DNA of 62,500 bases. It comes from Acetomicrobium sp. UBA5826 (lineage in GTDB: Bacteria; Synergistota; Synergistia; Synergistales; Acetomicrobiaceae). Shown here one piece after another: positions 1 to 7,680 of this stretch. Position numbers and translations under genes: made by a program. Each line of letters starts with the position of its first letter. Positions within the stretch are counted from its first letter, which is position 1. Location of the stretch: assembly GCF_002433005.1 (NCBI RefSeq), contig NZ_DJHF01000005.1, forward strand, positions 1-62,500, given 5' to 3'. The notes beneath the pieces were generated by a model. The model ran no database searches and had not been told where the DNA came from. It saw only the letters and a list, made by a program, of their open reading frames with translations.

Positions 1-60
1 GTAGGTCGCTGCCATGTGCCTGTTTTATTTTTGCCTCCATGGAGAGGCGAAAGAGGTGAA
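1..60 (+). promoter_or_regulatory. Possible 3' half of a Mo-cofactor-type riboswitch, cut by the window edge
   Basis: Bases 33-49 form a short hairpin (GCCTC, loop, GAGGC) followed at once by GAAAGAGGTG. From memory this resembles the 3' part of the Moco RNA motif, in which a GCCUCC/GGAGGC hairpin is followed by GCGAAAGG. A perfect terminator hairpin and a permease gene follow, and the next genes serve a molybdenum hydroxylase, so an RNA switch would fit. The 5' half is outside the window, so the call is tentative. Nothing coding is seen in 1-60. Confidence 0.25.
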
Positions 61-95
61 AAAAGAAGACGAGAAGGACTCGTCTTCTTTTTTTT
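61..95 (+). terminator. Rho-independent terminator
   Basis: A perfect 13-bp stem (AAAAGAAGACGAG at 61-73 with CTCGTCTTCTTTT at 79-91), a 5-base loop and a run of T to base 95. It either ends the gene left of the window or acts as a leader attenuator for the permease that starts 61 bases downstream. Confidence 0.85.
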
Positions 96-156
96 CGGGG
101 GTGGATGTGATATAAAGTTTTGGATGAAATATATAATATAGGGGTGTTCCGTTATT

Positions 157-1530
157 ATGATCAGAAGAAAAGCAATTTATGGCGTCAACGACGTCCCGCC
201 CCCAACTATATTGGTACTGGCGGGTGCTCAGCATGTACTGACTCTTTTTGGAGCAACTACTCTTGTGCCGTTAATATTCGGTCCTGAGATGGGAATGACA
301 AGAGCGGAGATAGGATTTTTTATTTCGTGCGTATATCTGGCCATGGGGATAGCTACGCTGATCCAAACGCATCCAAAGCTTGGTTCCGGCCTTCCGATCG
401 TTCAGGGGTCAAGTTTCAGCTTTATCCCTCCCATAATGACCATAATTGGCATTTATAAGGCAATGGGGCCTAACGTGATCATGCAATATATTGGCGGTGC
501 CCTGATAAGCGGCGGTTTGCTCCTGTCTTTTTTGGGATACAGCAAAATAGTTGGATATATTAGGAAAGTTATAACCCCCGTAGTTATCGGACCCACAATT
601 ATGGCTATAGGCTTTTCCCTTGCTCCCACTGCTGTACAGTTCAATGCTGCCAACTATTGGCCGGTGTCGTTATTGGTTGTGTTTTTGATCTTTTTTTTCA
701 GCCTCGTGACGAAAAAACAATACCTCAGTATATTTTCTGTGTTGACTTCAATAGTAATTACTTATCTTATTTGTTTACTCCTGTCAGTGACCGGTTTATT
801 CGCTGCGGGGCATCCGGCATATATAGATCTCACTGAAGTTATCAGGGCTCCGTGGTTTAGGTTTACTGGAATTATGCCCTGGGGTGCGCCAAAGTTTAGC
901 GTTGTAACCTTTGGTACAGCATTGGCCGGTTTCTTCGCGGTTATGATCGAGTCAATCGGAGATTATCACTCCTGTTCCTATGCTGCAGGGCTGGACGATC
1001 CCTCCTCTGAGACCATTAGCAGAGGTATCGGTGCCGAAGGGCTAAACTGTGCAATTTCGGGAATGCTTGGCGGTGTTGCGACGACCTCCTATACCGAAAA
1101 TATCGGACTAATCGGTTTGACGGGCGTTGCCTCTCGCTGGGTTGTAAGGACAGGAGCCGTTATATTGATATTGATGAGCACAATAGGAAAGCTCGGTGCT
1201 CTTGTTGCCACCATTCCCAGTCCGATAATTGGTGGAGCTTATATATCGCTTTTTGGCGTAATAGGTGCTCTTGGAATCCAGGTTTTGATGAGGGCTGATA
1301 TGGGAAGCCAGAGGAATGTTTTAATAGTTGGTTTTGCCTTCTTAATGGCCCTTGGACTTCCTGGATGGATAGAGCAGAACCACGCTATTTTTTCGACATT
1401 AGGAGTTCTTGGAGAAGTAATATGGGCTATATTGAAGACACCGATGGCTGTAGCGGGCATTTGTGCAGCCGTATGCGATAGCTTGATTCCCGGTACCGAC
1501 GAGGAGCGGGGCATAGGCGTAAAAATATGA
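157..1530 (+). CDS. NCS2-family xanthine/uracil permease
   Basis: A 457-residue inner-membrane transporter that probably brings in a purine or pyrimidine base with protons. It has the length and hydrophobic pattern (about 12-14 segments) of the nucleobase:cation symporter-2 family. An early LAGAQHVLTLFGATTLVPL stretch near residues 20-40 and a central AVMIESIGDYHSCS segment match family signatures around the substrate site. The next genes (MocA-like, XdhC, MoeA-like) serve molybdenum hydroxylases such as xanthine dehydrogenase, so xanthine or a related purine is the more likely cargo, but uracil cannot be excluded. The ATG at 157 has only a weak GGGG upstream; no better start is visible. A strong terminator follows. 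Confidence 0.85.
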   Translation: MIRRKAIYGVNDVPPPTILVLAGAQHVLTLFGATTLVPLIFGPEMGMTRAEIGFFISCVYLAMGIATLIQTHPKLGSGLPIVQGSSFSFIPPIMTIIGIYKAMGPNVIMQYIGGALISGGLLLSFLGYSKIVGYIRKVITPVVIGPTIMAIGFSLAPTAVQFNAANYWPVSLLVVFLIFFFSLVTKKQYLSIFSVLTSIVITYLICLLLSVTGLFAAGHPAYIDLTEVIRAPWFRFTGIMPWGAPKFSVVTFGTALAGFFAVMIESIGDYHSCSYAAGLDDPSSETISRGIGAEGLNCAISGMLGGVATTSYTENIGLIGLTGVASRWVVRTGAVILILMSTIGKLGALVATIPSPIIGGAYISLFGVIGALGIQVLMRADMGSQRNVLIVGFAFLMALGLPGWIEQNHAIFSTLGVLGEVIWAILKTPMAVAGICAAVCDSLIPGTDEERGIGVKI

Positions 1531-1537
1531 TAAATGA

Positions 1538-1569
1538 CAAAAGAGGCGGGTTATAACCCGCCTCTTTTG
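1538..1569 (+). terminator. Terminator after the permease gene
   Basis: A 32-base perfect palindrome (CAAAAGAGGCGGGTTA and its complement), beginning 8 bases after the permease stop and ending in TCTTTTG. It lies just ahead of the ribosome-binding site of the next gene, so it could also tune read-through. Confidence 0.8.
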
Positions 1570-1588
1570 TATGTGAGGTGTAATTTAT

Positions 1589-2209
1589 TTGATCAAGGCA
1601 ATCCTTTTAGCTGCCGGCGAAGGACGGCGTTTGGGTTACGAGAAGATGTCAAGGCCTATTTTGGGCAAACCAATCATATTTTGGACGTTAGATTTAATCC
1701 GCGCCTCTGGTTTTGATCCAAAAGATATAGTGGTTGTAATAGGTTATGATGGAGATAAGTTGAAGAAGGAATTATCGAAGTATGGCGTTCGATTGAATAT
1801 TGTCGAAAATCCCGATTACAGAAAAGAGATGTTCTCTTCGATAAAAACCGGCATATTGTCTTTGTCAAAAGATATAGAAAATGTCCTAATAGCCTTAGGC
1901 GATCAACCTTTAGTCAAGCCCGCTACGATAAAGGCCATTTTATCCGAAAGGCACCCCATAAAGGTGGTTCAGCCTGTTTTTAACGGAAAAAGGAGTCATC
2001 CGATTCTGATCCCAAAGCCCATAGTTGAAACAATACACTCAGCCTCTTTTGATCACACATTAAAGGATCTCATGCCGCCGCCGGAAGAAAGAATCTTGGT
2101 GCCCGTGGATGACGAGGGAGTATGCATTGACATAGACACCTTCGAGGACCTTAAGCTGGCGGAGAGCATCTTAAAGATCAGACATCAAGAGGCTGACGCA
2201 GGCCCTTAA
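1589..2209 (+). CDS. mocA: MocA/MobA-like nucleotidyltransferase (molybdenum cofactor cytidylyltransferase type)
   Basis: 206 residues of a single GT-A type NTP-transferase domain. The N-terminal LLAAGEGRRLGYEKMSRPI is the nucleotide-binding loop of MobA/MocA/IspD-like enzymes, and IALGDQPLVKP near residues 101-111 is the typical metal/nucleotide segment (GDQP) of MocA. The family attaches CMP (or GMP) to molybdopterin for molybdenum hydroxylases. The TTG start at 1589 is supported by GAGGTG 8 bases upstream. The 3' end overlaps the convergent xdhC gene by 32 bases. MocA beside XdhC and a purine permease points to maturation of a xanthine-dehydrogenase-like enzyme, though the hydroxylase itself is not in the window. 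Confidence 0.8.
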   Translation: MIKAILLAAGEGRRLGYEKMSRPILGKPIIFWTLDLIRASGFDPKDIVVVIGYDGDKLKKELSKYGVRLNIVENPDYRKEMFSSIKTGILSLSKDIENVLIALGDQPLVKPATIKAILSERHPIKVVQPVFNGKRSHPILIPKPIVETIHSASFDHTLKDLMPPPEERILVPVDDEGVCIDIDTFEDLKLAESILKIRHQEADAGP

Positions 2210-2990
2210 CGTTTGCTCCGTTATCGACAGCAATGATTTCAGCCATAACAGATATAGCGATTTCTTCAGGCGTTTCTGCCTTGATGGGAAGTCCAATGGG
2301 TGCATATAATCTGTCGACCAGCTCTTTGGAAACCCCCATTTTTAGCAGGTTTTCTTTCATCACGGCTATTTTGCGCTTGGAGCCTATCACTCCTATGTAG
2401 CAAGCTGTCTTTCCGTCGAGTTTGCGGACGACCTCTGTGTCAAGAGAGTGCCCTCTGGTTACAACGACGACATGTGTTAGTTTGTGAAATGACAGATATC
2501 TTTCGAAGGCCTCATCGAGCGGGCAGGCAATTGTTTGTGCCCAAGGGACGTTATCTGGATTTGCGAATTCCTCTCTTTCGTCCCACAAGGTTACTGAATA
2601 ATTTAGAAAACTAGCGACCCGGGCTATGGCTTTTCCTACATGTCCGGCTCCAAAAATAATGAGTTCTTTTTTTCTCCCGATAAGTTCAAGAAATACTGTC
2701 GTTTTACCGCCACAGGCGGCTTTTGGGTCATCTGCCTCTGTGGCCGTAAATTCTTCGCTGTAAAGAGCAGTTGTTTTGTCCTCACGGAACAACTTCAATG
2801 CTTCCTGTATAACGTGATATTCCAATACGCCTCCGCCTATTGTCCCAACTATCGACCCGTTTTCCCATACCAGCATCTTTGATCCGACGCTTCTTGGCGT
2901 CGAACCTTCTTCGTCTATTATTGTGCATAATACACATTTTTCCCCCGTCTCAAGGGATTTCTTAAGAGATTCGATGATTGTCAGATCCAT
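2178..2990 (-). CDS. xdhC: XdhC/CoxI-family molybdenum hydroxylase maturation factor
   Basis: 270 residues. The N-terminal XdhC_CoxI domain has the hallmark GSTPRSVGSKML (about residues 29-40) and GTIGGGVLE, and the C-terminal half is a Rossmann-type XdhC_C domain starting with IIFGAGHVGKAIA. Known family members bind the molybdenum cofactor, help sulfurate it and insert it into xanthine-dehydrogenase-type apoenzymes in the cytoplasm. The ATG at 2990 has an excellent GGAGGAGGT site. The gene runs against its neighbours: its tail overlaps the MocA-like gene and its head faces the MoeA-like gene across about 110 bases holding a promoter with a dyad. Confidence 0.88.
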   Translation of the reverse strand: MDLTIIESLKKSLETGEKCVLCTIIDEEGSTPRSVGSKMLVWENGSIVGTIGGGVLEYHVIQEALKLFREDKTTALYSEEFTATEADDPKAACGGKTTVFLELIGRKKELIIFGAGHVGKAIARVASFLNYSVTLWDEREEFANPDNVPWAQTIACPLDEAFERYLSFHKLTHVVVVTRGHSLDTEVVRKLDGKTACYIGVIGSKRKIAVMKENLLKMGVSKELVDRLYAPIGLPIKAETPEEIAISVMAEIIAVDNGANVKGLRQPLDV

Positions 2991-3022
2991 TTTGATTACC
3001 TCCTCCAGTTGTGTTTCGTTTT

Positions 3023-3051
3023 ATTATAAAATATACACATAGTCTGACTAT
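3023..3051 (-). promoter_or_regulatory. Candidate xdhC promoter with an overlapping operator dyad
   Basis: On the minus strand there is a perfect -10 TATAAT (plus-strand 3023-3028), a 16-base spacer and a weak -35 TAGTCA (3045-3050). A 13-base perfect inverted repeat ATAGTC-T-GACTAT (3039-3051) covers the -35. The geometry suggests repression of xdhC; the cognate regulator is unknown, and the Fur-family gene at 4128 is one candidate. Confidence 0.4.
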
Positions 3052-3103
3052 AGGCAAAACGGGATTGCAAAGCGAAAAACGGTCGATAGGGAGGATTTTG
3101 AAA

Positions 3104-4126
3104 GTGCGCAAAAAAATTGTAAATTTGAACCAGGCAATAAATCATATTTTATCTCATGACTTGACGAAAATAGATGTGGATATGGGTTATAAGGGGCCTC
3201 GTTTCAAGAAAGGACATGTCATCAAAGAAGAGGACATAGAGATTTTAAGGTCTATGGGCAAAGAACATTTAACTATTCTGGAATTAGAAGAAGATGAAGT
3301 GCATGAAGACGATGCTGCTTTAGCTTTAGGGTCGGCAATATGCGGAAAGGGATTGAAATTAACAGCCCCAAGCGAGGGAAGGTGTAATTTAATAGCCGAC
3401 TTCAGAGGGCTTCTTTACTTCGATCCCGATAAAGTAAATATGATAAATAGCGATCCCGACTGGGTGGTAGTTACTTTATATCCCTACACGATGGTGGAAC
3501 CGGGAGACATGGTGGCGGGTTTTAGGATTTTGCCACTTGCCGTTAAGAGAGCGCAGCTTGAAAGGGCTCTGCGTGTAGGGGCTACATTTGAGGTTAGGGC
3601 CTACAACCCTCTCAAGGTCGGATTGATAACAACTGGAGGGGAAATAAAAAGCGGAATAATAAAGGATGCCTTCAGGCCTAAGCTTGAAAGAAAAGTAGCT
3701 TATTTCGGAGGGAGTTTACTGGGACAAAGCATCGCAGGAGATGACCTATACGAGATTGTAGAAGCAATACGCAACTTTTTAAATAGTGGAGCAGATTTGA
3801 TCATCTGTACAGGGGGCATGAGCGTCGATGCCGATGATAATACTCCGCGAGCCATTGCACAGACCTGCGACGAGGTAAAATTCAAGGGTATACCTGTATT
3901 GCCAGGCTCAATGCTTATGGTGGGAATGAAGGGAGAAAAAGTCATCATTGGAGCGCCTGCGTGTGTCGTCCACGATGAATGGACCAGTCTAGACCTGGTT
4001 TTGCCTAGGATATTTGCCGGACTGATTCCAACCTTCGAGGAGATCTCGAGGTTTGGCATAGGTGGCCTGTGCAGGCGTTGCTCGACATGTTCTTTTCCTA
4101 ACTGTTCTTTTGGGGTCAAATGTTGA
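3104..4126 (+). CDS. MoeA-like molybdopterin-binding protein with a C-terminal cysteine cluster
   Basis: 340 residues from a GTG at 3104, chosen because AGGGAGGA lies 8 bases upstream; longer in-frame starts from 3011 have no such site. Residues after about 150 form the MoCF/MoeA-type fold, including TTGGEIKSGIIKDAF and LIICTGGMSVDADDNTP, which resemble the molybdopterin-binding loops of MogA/MoeA. The protein is shorter than true MoeA and is the kind of molybdopterin-binding accessory protein found with molybdenum hydroxylase genes. The last 20 residues carry five cysteines (CRRCSTCSFPNC...C), a possible metal or Fe-S site. The stop is one base from the Fur-family gene. Confidence 0.75.
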   Translation: MRKKIVNLNQAINHILSHDLTKIDVDMGYKGPRFKKGHVIKEEDIEILRSMGKEHLTILELEEDEVHEDDAALALGSAICGKGLKLTAPSEGRCNLIADFRGLLYFDPDKVNMINSDPDWVVVTLYPYTMVEPGDMVAGFRILPLAVKRAQLERALRVGATFEVRAYNPLKVGLITTGGEIKSGIIKDAFRPKLERKVAYFGGSLLGQSIAGDDLYEIVEAIRNFLNSGADLIICTGGMSVDADDNTPRAIAQTCDEVKFKGIPVLPGSMLMVGMKGEKVIIGAPACVVHDEWTSLDLVLPRIFAGLIPTFEEISRFGIGGLCRRCSTCSFPNCSFGVKC

Positions 4127-4127
4127 A

Positions 4128-4568
4128 ATGTTGTATCGAGAATATGTAAAGAAAACGTTAAAAACTTTTGGCATAAGGCCCACAAAAGCGAGAATTCTCA
4201 TTTGCGAAGCGCTAATGATGGCAGGGCAACCCGTATCGCACGGTGATCTACAGACAAACGTTCTTTTAAGTGAGATTAACAGGGTTACATTGTACAGATC
4301 TTTAAACATCTTGGTTGAAGCGGGCATAGTGCATAAGGTGCTTGGCATAGATGGTCGATGGTACTTTTGCATTCACGAACTTGACGAACCGGGGTGCCCC
4401 GGAGGCCACCCCCATTTTTATTGCCTAAAGTGCGGGAACATGAAATGTTTGCAAGGAGACAAGCTTCCCTTTGTGGAAGTTCCTCCGGGGTGTCATGTCG
4501 AAGGAAAGCAACTTTTAGTTTACGGGATATGTGAGAAATGTTTTAAGGAAACTAAAGAGTTTAATTGA
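4128..4568 (+). CDS. Fur-family metal-responsive transcriptional regulator
   Basis: 146 residues. The N-terminal winged helix includes IRPTKARILICEAL and INRVTLYRSLNILVEAGIVHKV, the recognition region of Fur/Zur/PerR. The C-terminal half has HPHFYCLKCGNMKCL and a final YGICEKC, the two CXXC pairs that hold the structural zinc. The pattern is closest to Zur or general Fur; the sensed metal cannot be read from sequence. The ATG at 4128 follows the previous stop by one base, so translation is probably coupled; a longer upstream frame inside the preceding gene is not needed. Placement after a molybdenum-cofactor gene hints at control of this cluster (inference). Confidence 0.82.
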   Translation: MLYREYVKKTLKTFGIRPTKARILICEALMMAGQPVSHGDLQTNVLLSEINRVTLYRSLNILVEAGIVHKVLGIDGRWYFCIHELDEPGCPGGHPHFYCLKCGNMKCLQGDKLPFVEVPPGCHVEGKQLLVYGICEKCFKETKEFN

Positions 4569-4790
4569 TAGAAAGCAGCACAGCGTCTCCCGACAAGATG
4601 GGGTCTTTGGGGTTTTCCTCGATCGCTTCGACGAGTGATAAATTTTCATATGCAGTGACGACCTTTAATTTTCCTTTTATTTCGTAATAGTCGTATCCCG
4701 AATTTAATCTGCAACGTTTGCTTCGATATGGCTAGGGGAAAGAAAGAGAAGGAGAGCCGTAAACAGTGACATAATTTGCACTTTCGTCAT
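4561..4790 (-). pseudogene. Frameshifted gene for a small exported protein
   Basis: From an ATG at 4790 the minus strand encodes a signal peptide (MTKVQIMSLFTALLLFLSPS, then HIEANVAD) and stops at 4704. A second minus-strand frame, open from 4731, continues with SGYDYYEIKGKLKVVTAYEN and ends with a TAA at 4561. Joining the frames near 4704-4720 would give an intact exported protein of about 75 residues. The ATG lies 12 bases after the sirtuin stop, with AGGAAG upstream, so the two form an operon. It is either a genuine broken gene, a programmed shift or a sequencing error. No family was recognised. The tail overlaps the Fur gene by 8 bases. Confidence 0.6.
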
Positions 4791-4802
4791 GTTAGGCACT
4801 TC

Positions 4803-5558
4803 CTAATCGTGTTTTAGATGTTCGTCAATAGATTTGAAGAATGCATCAATGTCCTCGTCGGCTACCAGGTCTACCCTGTCCATTGGAAGATAGGCAGTGG
4901 AAAAATCACCCTTGTTTACTATTACTATAGTCCCCTTACATTCGGCTGGAATCAGAGCCGCGGGAGTAACCACAAGGGACGAGCCGACAACGAAGAATAG
5001 GTCGCTTTCCCTCGCGAGCTCAATGCATTTGTCAAGGTATTTAACGGGCTCGCCGAAAAAGACAATGTCCGGTTTTATTACTCCTCCACAACTATCACAG
5101 TGGGGGATTTCTTCTTTCATGGTTTTCTTAAAACTTTCTTCGTAATTAAATTTTTTGCCGCATTTGAGACAATAACTTTCCCATACGCCTCCGTGTATTT
5201 CGTAAACTTTTTTTGACCCGGCCCTTTGATGGAGGGAATCGATGTTTTGGGTAATTATGCCTATTAATTTCCCTTTTTCCTCCAGCGTTGCGAAGAAATA
5301 ATGCGCGAAGGTTGGTTTTATCTGTTGAAGGGCCTTCAAGAATTCCTTGTGAAATTTATAAAAAAGCGAGGGGTCACGATGAAAATAGGATATGTCAAAT
5401 ATCCTCTCCGGGTTATCTATACCGGCCGTGCGATACAACCCCTTTGGCCCACGGAAATCGGGGATTCCGGCATTTGTGGATATGCCTGCTCCGCTAAGCA
5501 GGCATATTTTTTGTGCCTTTTTTATCATATCTGCGCACTTTGCTGCCAGGTCATGCAT
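4803..5558 (-). CDS. cobB: NAD-dependent protein deacylase, sirtuin (Sir2/CobB family)
   Basis: 251 residues from the ATG at 5558, preceded by GGAGGTGA at good spacing; a longer frame from 5633 has no such site. Class signatures are clear: LLSGAGISTNAGIPDFRG (NAD pocket), TQNIDSLHQRAG (catalytic His in the following EIHGG segment), two CXXC pairs for zinc (CLKC and CDSC), PDIVFFGE and GSSLVVTPAALIP. Sirtuins remove acyl groups from lysines using NAD and act in the cytoplasm, typically tuning acetyl-CoA synthetase and other central enzymes. The downstream partner is the frameshifted exported peptide gene. The head faces the flavoprotein gene at 5695. Confidence 0.93.
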   Translation of the reverse strand: MHDLAAKCADMIKKAQKICLLSGAGISTNAGIPDFRGPKGLYRTAGIDNPERIFDISYFHRDPSLFYKFHKEFLKALQQIKPTFAHYFFATLEEKGKLIGIITQNIDSLHQRAGSKKVYEIHGGVWESYCLKCGKKFNYEESFKKTMKEEIPHCDSCGGVIKPDIVFFGEPVKYLDKCIELARESDLFFVVGSSLVVTPAALIPAECKGTIVIVNKGDFSTAYLPMDRVDLVADEDIDAFFKSIDEHLKHD

Positions 5559-5694
5559 CAGCTTCACCTCCTGCAACTTTTTGTCTCGCATAAATCCCTT
5601 ATATACTTTATCATTATCAGAGGATATTTTCATCCTCCACTTCTGGTAAGTATTTTAAAATATCAAATGGCCGTCTTAAAGTTATGATGGAGGG

Positions 5695-7110
5695 ATGAGT
5701 GTGGGAAATTATTACGATGTTATTGTGGTGGGAGCAGGTCCGGCCGGACTTTTTGCTGCCTTGGAGTTGGCGAACAGAGGAATAAGTGTGGCTTTAATAG
5801 ACAAAGGAAAGACGCTTGACGAGAGAAAGTGTCCGTTGAAAATGGGCATAGTTCGAACCTGTGCTCATTGCAATTCCTGTAGCCTGATGTGCGGGTGGGG
5901 AGGCGCAGGAGCCTTTAGCGATGGTAAATTAACGTTGACCCCTCACTTTGGAGGAAATTTAGAGAAATACATCGGTAAGGAAAGGCTTCTTGCCTTGCTC
6001 GACGAAGTAGATTCCATTTGGAGGGAAAATGGAGCAGATTCCGCACCTTTGTTCGAACCGGATCCGGAATTTGCCTCTAAGGTTATCAAAAAAGCCCGTG
6101 TGGCTGGTTTACATGTCATTCCTGCGAAGATACGGCACATAGGCACAGATCGCACGAAGGAAGTGTTGCGCAATATATATTGCAAATTGCGCGATAAAGT
6201 TCACATATTGATGAACACCGAAGTAAAGAGGGTACTGATTGCTGATGGAGGAGTGGCTGGCGTTGAACTTTCAAGCGGCGAAAAGCTAAACGCAAAATTC
6301 GTCTTGCTGGCCCCCGGAAGGGAAGGAGCTCCCTGGATGGAACGGACGAGCAAAGAGCTTGGCCTTCAAGTAGACTCCCTTCCCGTCGACGTAGGCGTGA
6401 GGGTAGAAATTCCTGCCGAGTTGGCCGAGGAGTTGACGGAACAGTTCTACGAAGTTAAGGCAATCTACAATTCCCCGACTTTTGACGATCAGGTTAGGAC
6501 CTTTTGTATGTGTCCCCACGGAGAAGTCGTTACGGAGTTTCAGTCCGATGGTGGCGTCGTTACCGTGAATGGCCACAGCTTCAGAGACAAAAGCACGGAC
6601 AACACTAACTTTGCCATACTTGTGAGCACTAATTTCACAGAACCCTTCCACGATCCCAACGGCTATGGTGTTCATATTGCAAGACTGGCGAACATGCTTG
6701 GCGGTTCGGTGTTAGTGCAGCGATTGGGCGATCTTAAACTGGGCAGACGATCGACTCGTTCGAGAATTGAACGGGGCTTGGTGAAACCGACATTAGCGGA
6801 AGCCGAGCCGGGGGATTTATCCTTTGCCCTTCCATACAGACATCTAAAGGACATTTTAGAAATGCTTGAGGCTTTGGAGTCGATCATACCCCATGTGAAC
6901 GATAAATATACCTTGTTATACGGTATTGAGGTCAAATTCTATAGTTTGAAGCTTTCCTTAAACGAGAAACTGCAAACCTCGATAAAAGGCTTGTATGCTG
7001 CTGGAGACGGAGCGGGTGTTACCAGGGGGGTCATACAGGCTGCGGCCAGCGGTTTGGTCTCCGCCAGGAGTATGCTTGAAGAGATTCATGAAACGATTTC
7101 AAAAAACTAG
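5695..7110 (+). CDS. FAD-dependent dehydrogenase of the COG2509 type
   Basis: 471 residues. The N-terminus carries a dinucleotide-binding motif VVGAGPAGLFAALELANRG followed by a cysteine-rich stretch (CAHCNSCSLMCGWGGAGAFSDGK, given in parts: CAHCNSC then CGWGGAG) typical of this uncharacterised flavoprotein family. The C-terminal LYAAGDGAGVTRGVIQAAASG closes the FAD site. Members are annotated as FAD-dependent dehydrogenases of unknown substrate. ATG 5695 abuts the GGAGGG site, so GTG 5701 may be the real start; the protein would lose only two residues. Ferritin and a flavin reductase follow, suggesting a redox or iron context. Confidence 0.8.
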   Translation: MSVGNYYDVIVVGAGPAGLFAALELANRGISVALIDKGKTLDERKCPLKMGIVRTCAHCNSCSLMCGWGGAGAFSDGKLTLTPHFGGNLEKYIGKERLLALLDEVDSIWRENGADSAPLFEPDPEFASKVIKKARVAGLHVIPAKIRHIGTDRTKEVLRNIYCKLRDKVHILMNTEVKRVLIADGGVAGVELSSGEKLNAKFVLLAPGREGAPWMERTSKELGLQVDSLPVDVGVRVEIPAELAEELTEQFYEVKAIYNSPTFDDQVRTFCMCPHGEVVTEFQSDGGVVTVNGHSFRDKSTDNTNFAILVSTNFTEPFHDPNGYGVHIARLANMLGGSVLVQRLGDLKLGRRSTRSRIERGLVKPTLAEAEPGDLSFALPYRHLKDILEMLEALESIIPHVNDKYTLLYGIEVKFYSLKLSLNEKLQTSIKGLYAAGDGAGVTRGVIQAAASGLVSARSMLEEIHETISKN

Positions 7111-7162
7111 CGAAATTGCTGTATAATAATATACGTTAAATATGAATACAGGGGTGATAATT

Positions 7163-7654
7163 ATGTTGGATCGCAAGTTGCTCAAAATGCTTAACGAACA
7201 ACTAAACAGAGAGATATATTCAGGTTATTTGTACTGGTCAATGGCTTCCTGGTTTGATGCCAACAATTTAAAGGGTTTTGCCCACTGGATGAAAAAACAG
7301 GCCGAGGAAGAGATAGACCATGCAAAGAAATTCTATGAATATATAAACGACAGGAGCGAAAAGGTCGAGATGTTGCCTATTGAAGCTCCAAAGTCCTCGT
7401 GGAGTTTGCCTTTGGAGGTCTTTGAAGACACCTTCGCCCACGAACAAAAAGTAACTGAAATGATCAACAGTTTGGTAGATGCAGCGAGGGAAGCTAACGA
7501 CCATGCAACATTCGAATTCCTTCAATGGTTTGTCAAAGAACAGGTCGAAGAAGAGGCCAATGCCGAAGAGATAGTCCAAAAGCTGCGCTTCGCAGGAGAT
7601 TCTCCAAGCGTTATATTAATGTTGGATCAGGCGCTGGGATCTCGGGAGGATTAG
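7163..7654 (+). CDS. ftn: Non-haem ferritin
   Basis: 163 residues from the ATG at 7163, chosen for the AGGGGTGA site about 7 bases upstream; an in-frame ATG at 7142 lacks one. It has the ferroxidase-centre pattern of bacterial ferritins: E in LNREIYSGYLYWSMASW, EEEIDHA, and HEQKVTEMI, with a later WFVKEQVEEE helix. Ferritins form 24-subunit shells that oxidise and store Fe(II) in the cytoplasm and detoxify peroxide or oxygen. The neighbouring flavin reductase-like protein, 26 bases downstream, could help release iron (inference). Confidence 0.93.
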   Translation: MLDRKLLKMLNEQLNREIYSGYLYWSMASWFDANNLKGFAHWMKKQAEEEIDHAKKFYEYINDRSEKVEMLPIEAPKSSWSLPLEVFEDTFAHEQKVTEMINSLVDAAREANDHATFEFLQWFVKEQVEEEANAEEIVQKLRFAGDSPSVILMLDQALGSRED

Positions 7655-7680
7655 TTGAGTCTTGTAAAGGAGGCAGGCCT

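Noticed and set aside
4062..4127. N-terminal extension of the Fur-family protein
   Set aside because: It lies inside the MoeA-like gene in another frame. The ATG at 4128 right after that stop gives a normal Fur length.
7525..7680. Long N-terminal extension of the flavin reductase gene
   Set aside because: It overlaps ferritin in another frame; a strong AAAGGAGG supports the start at 7681.
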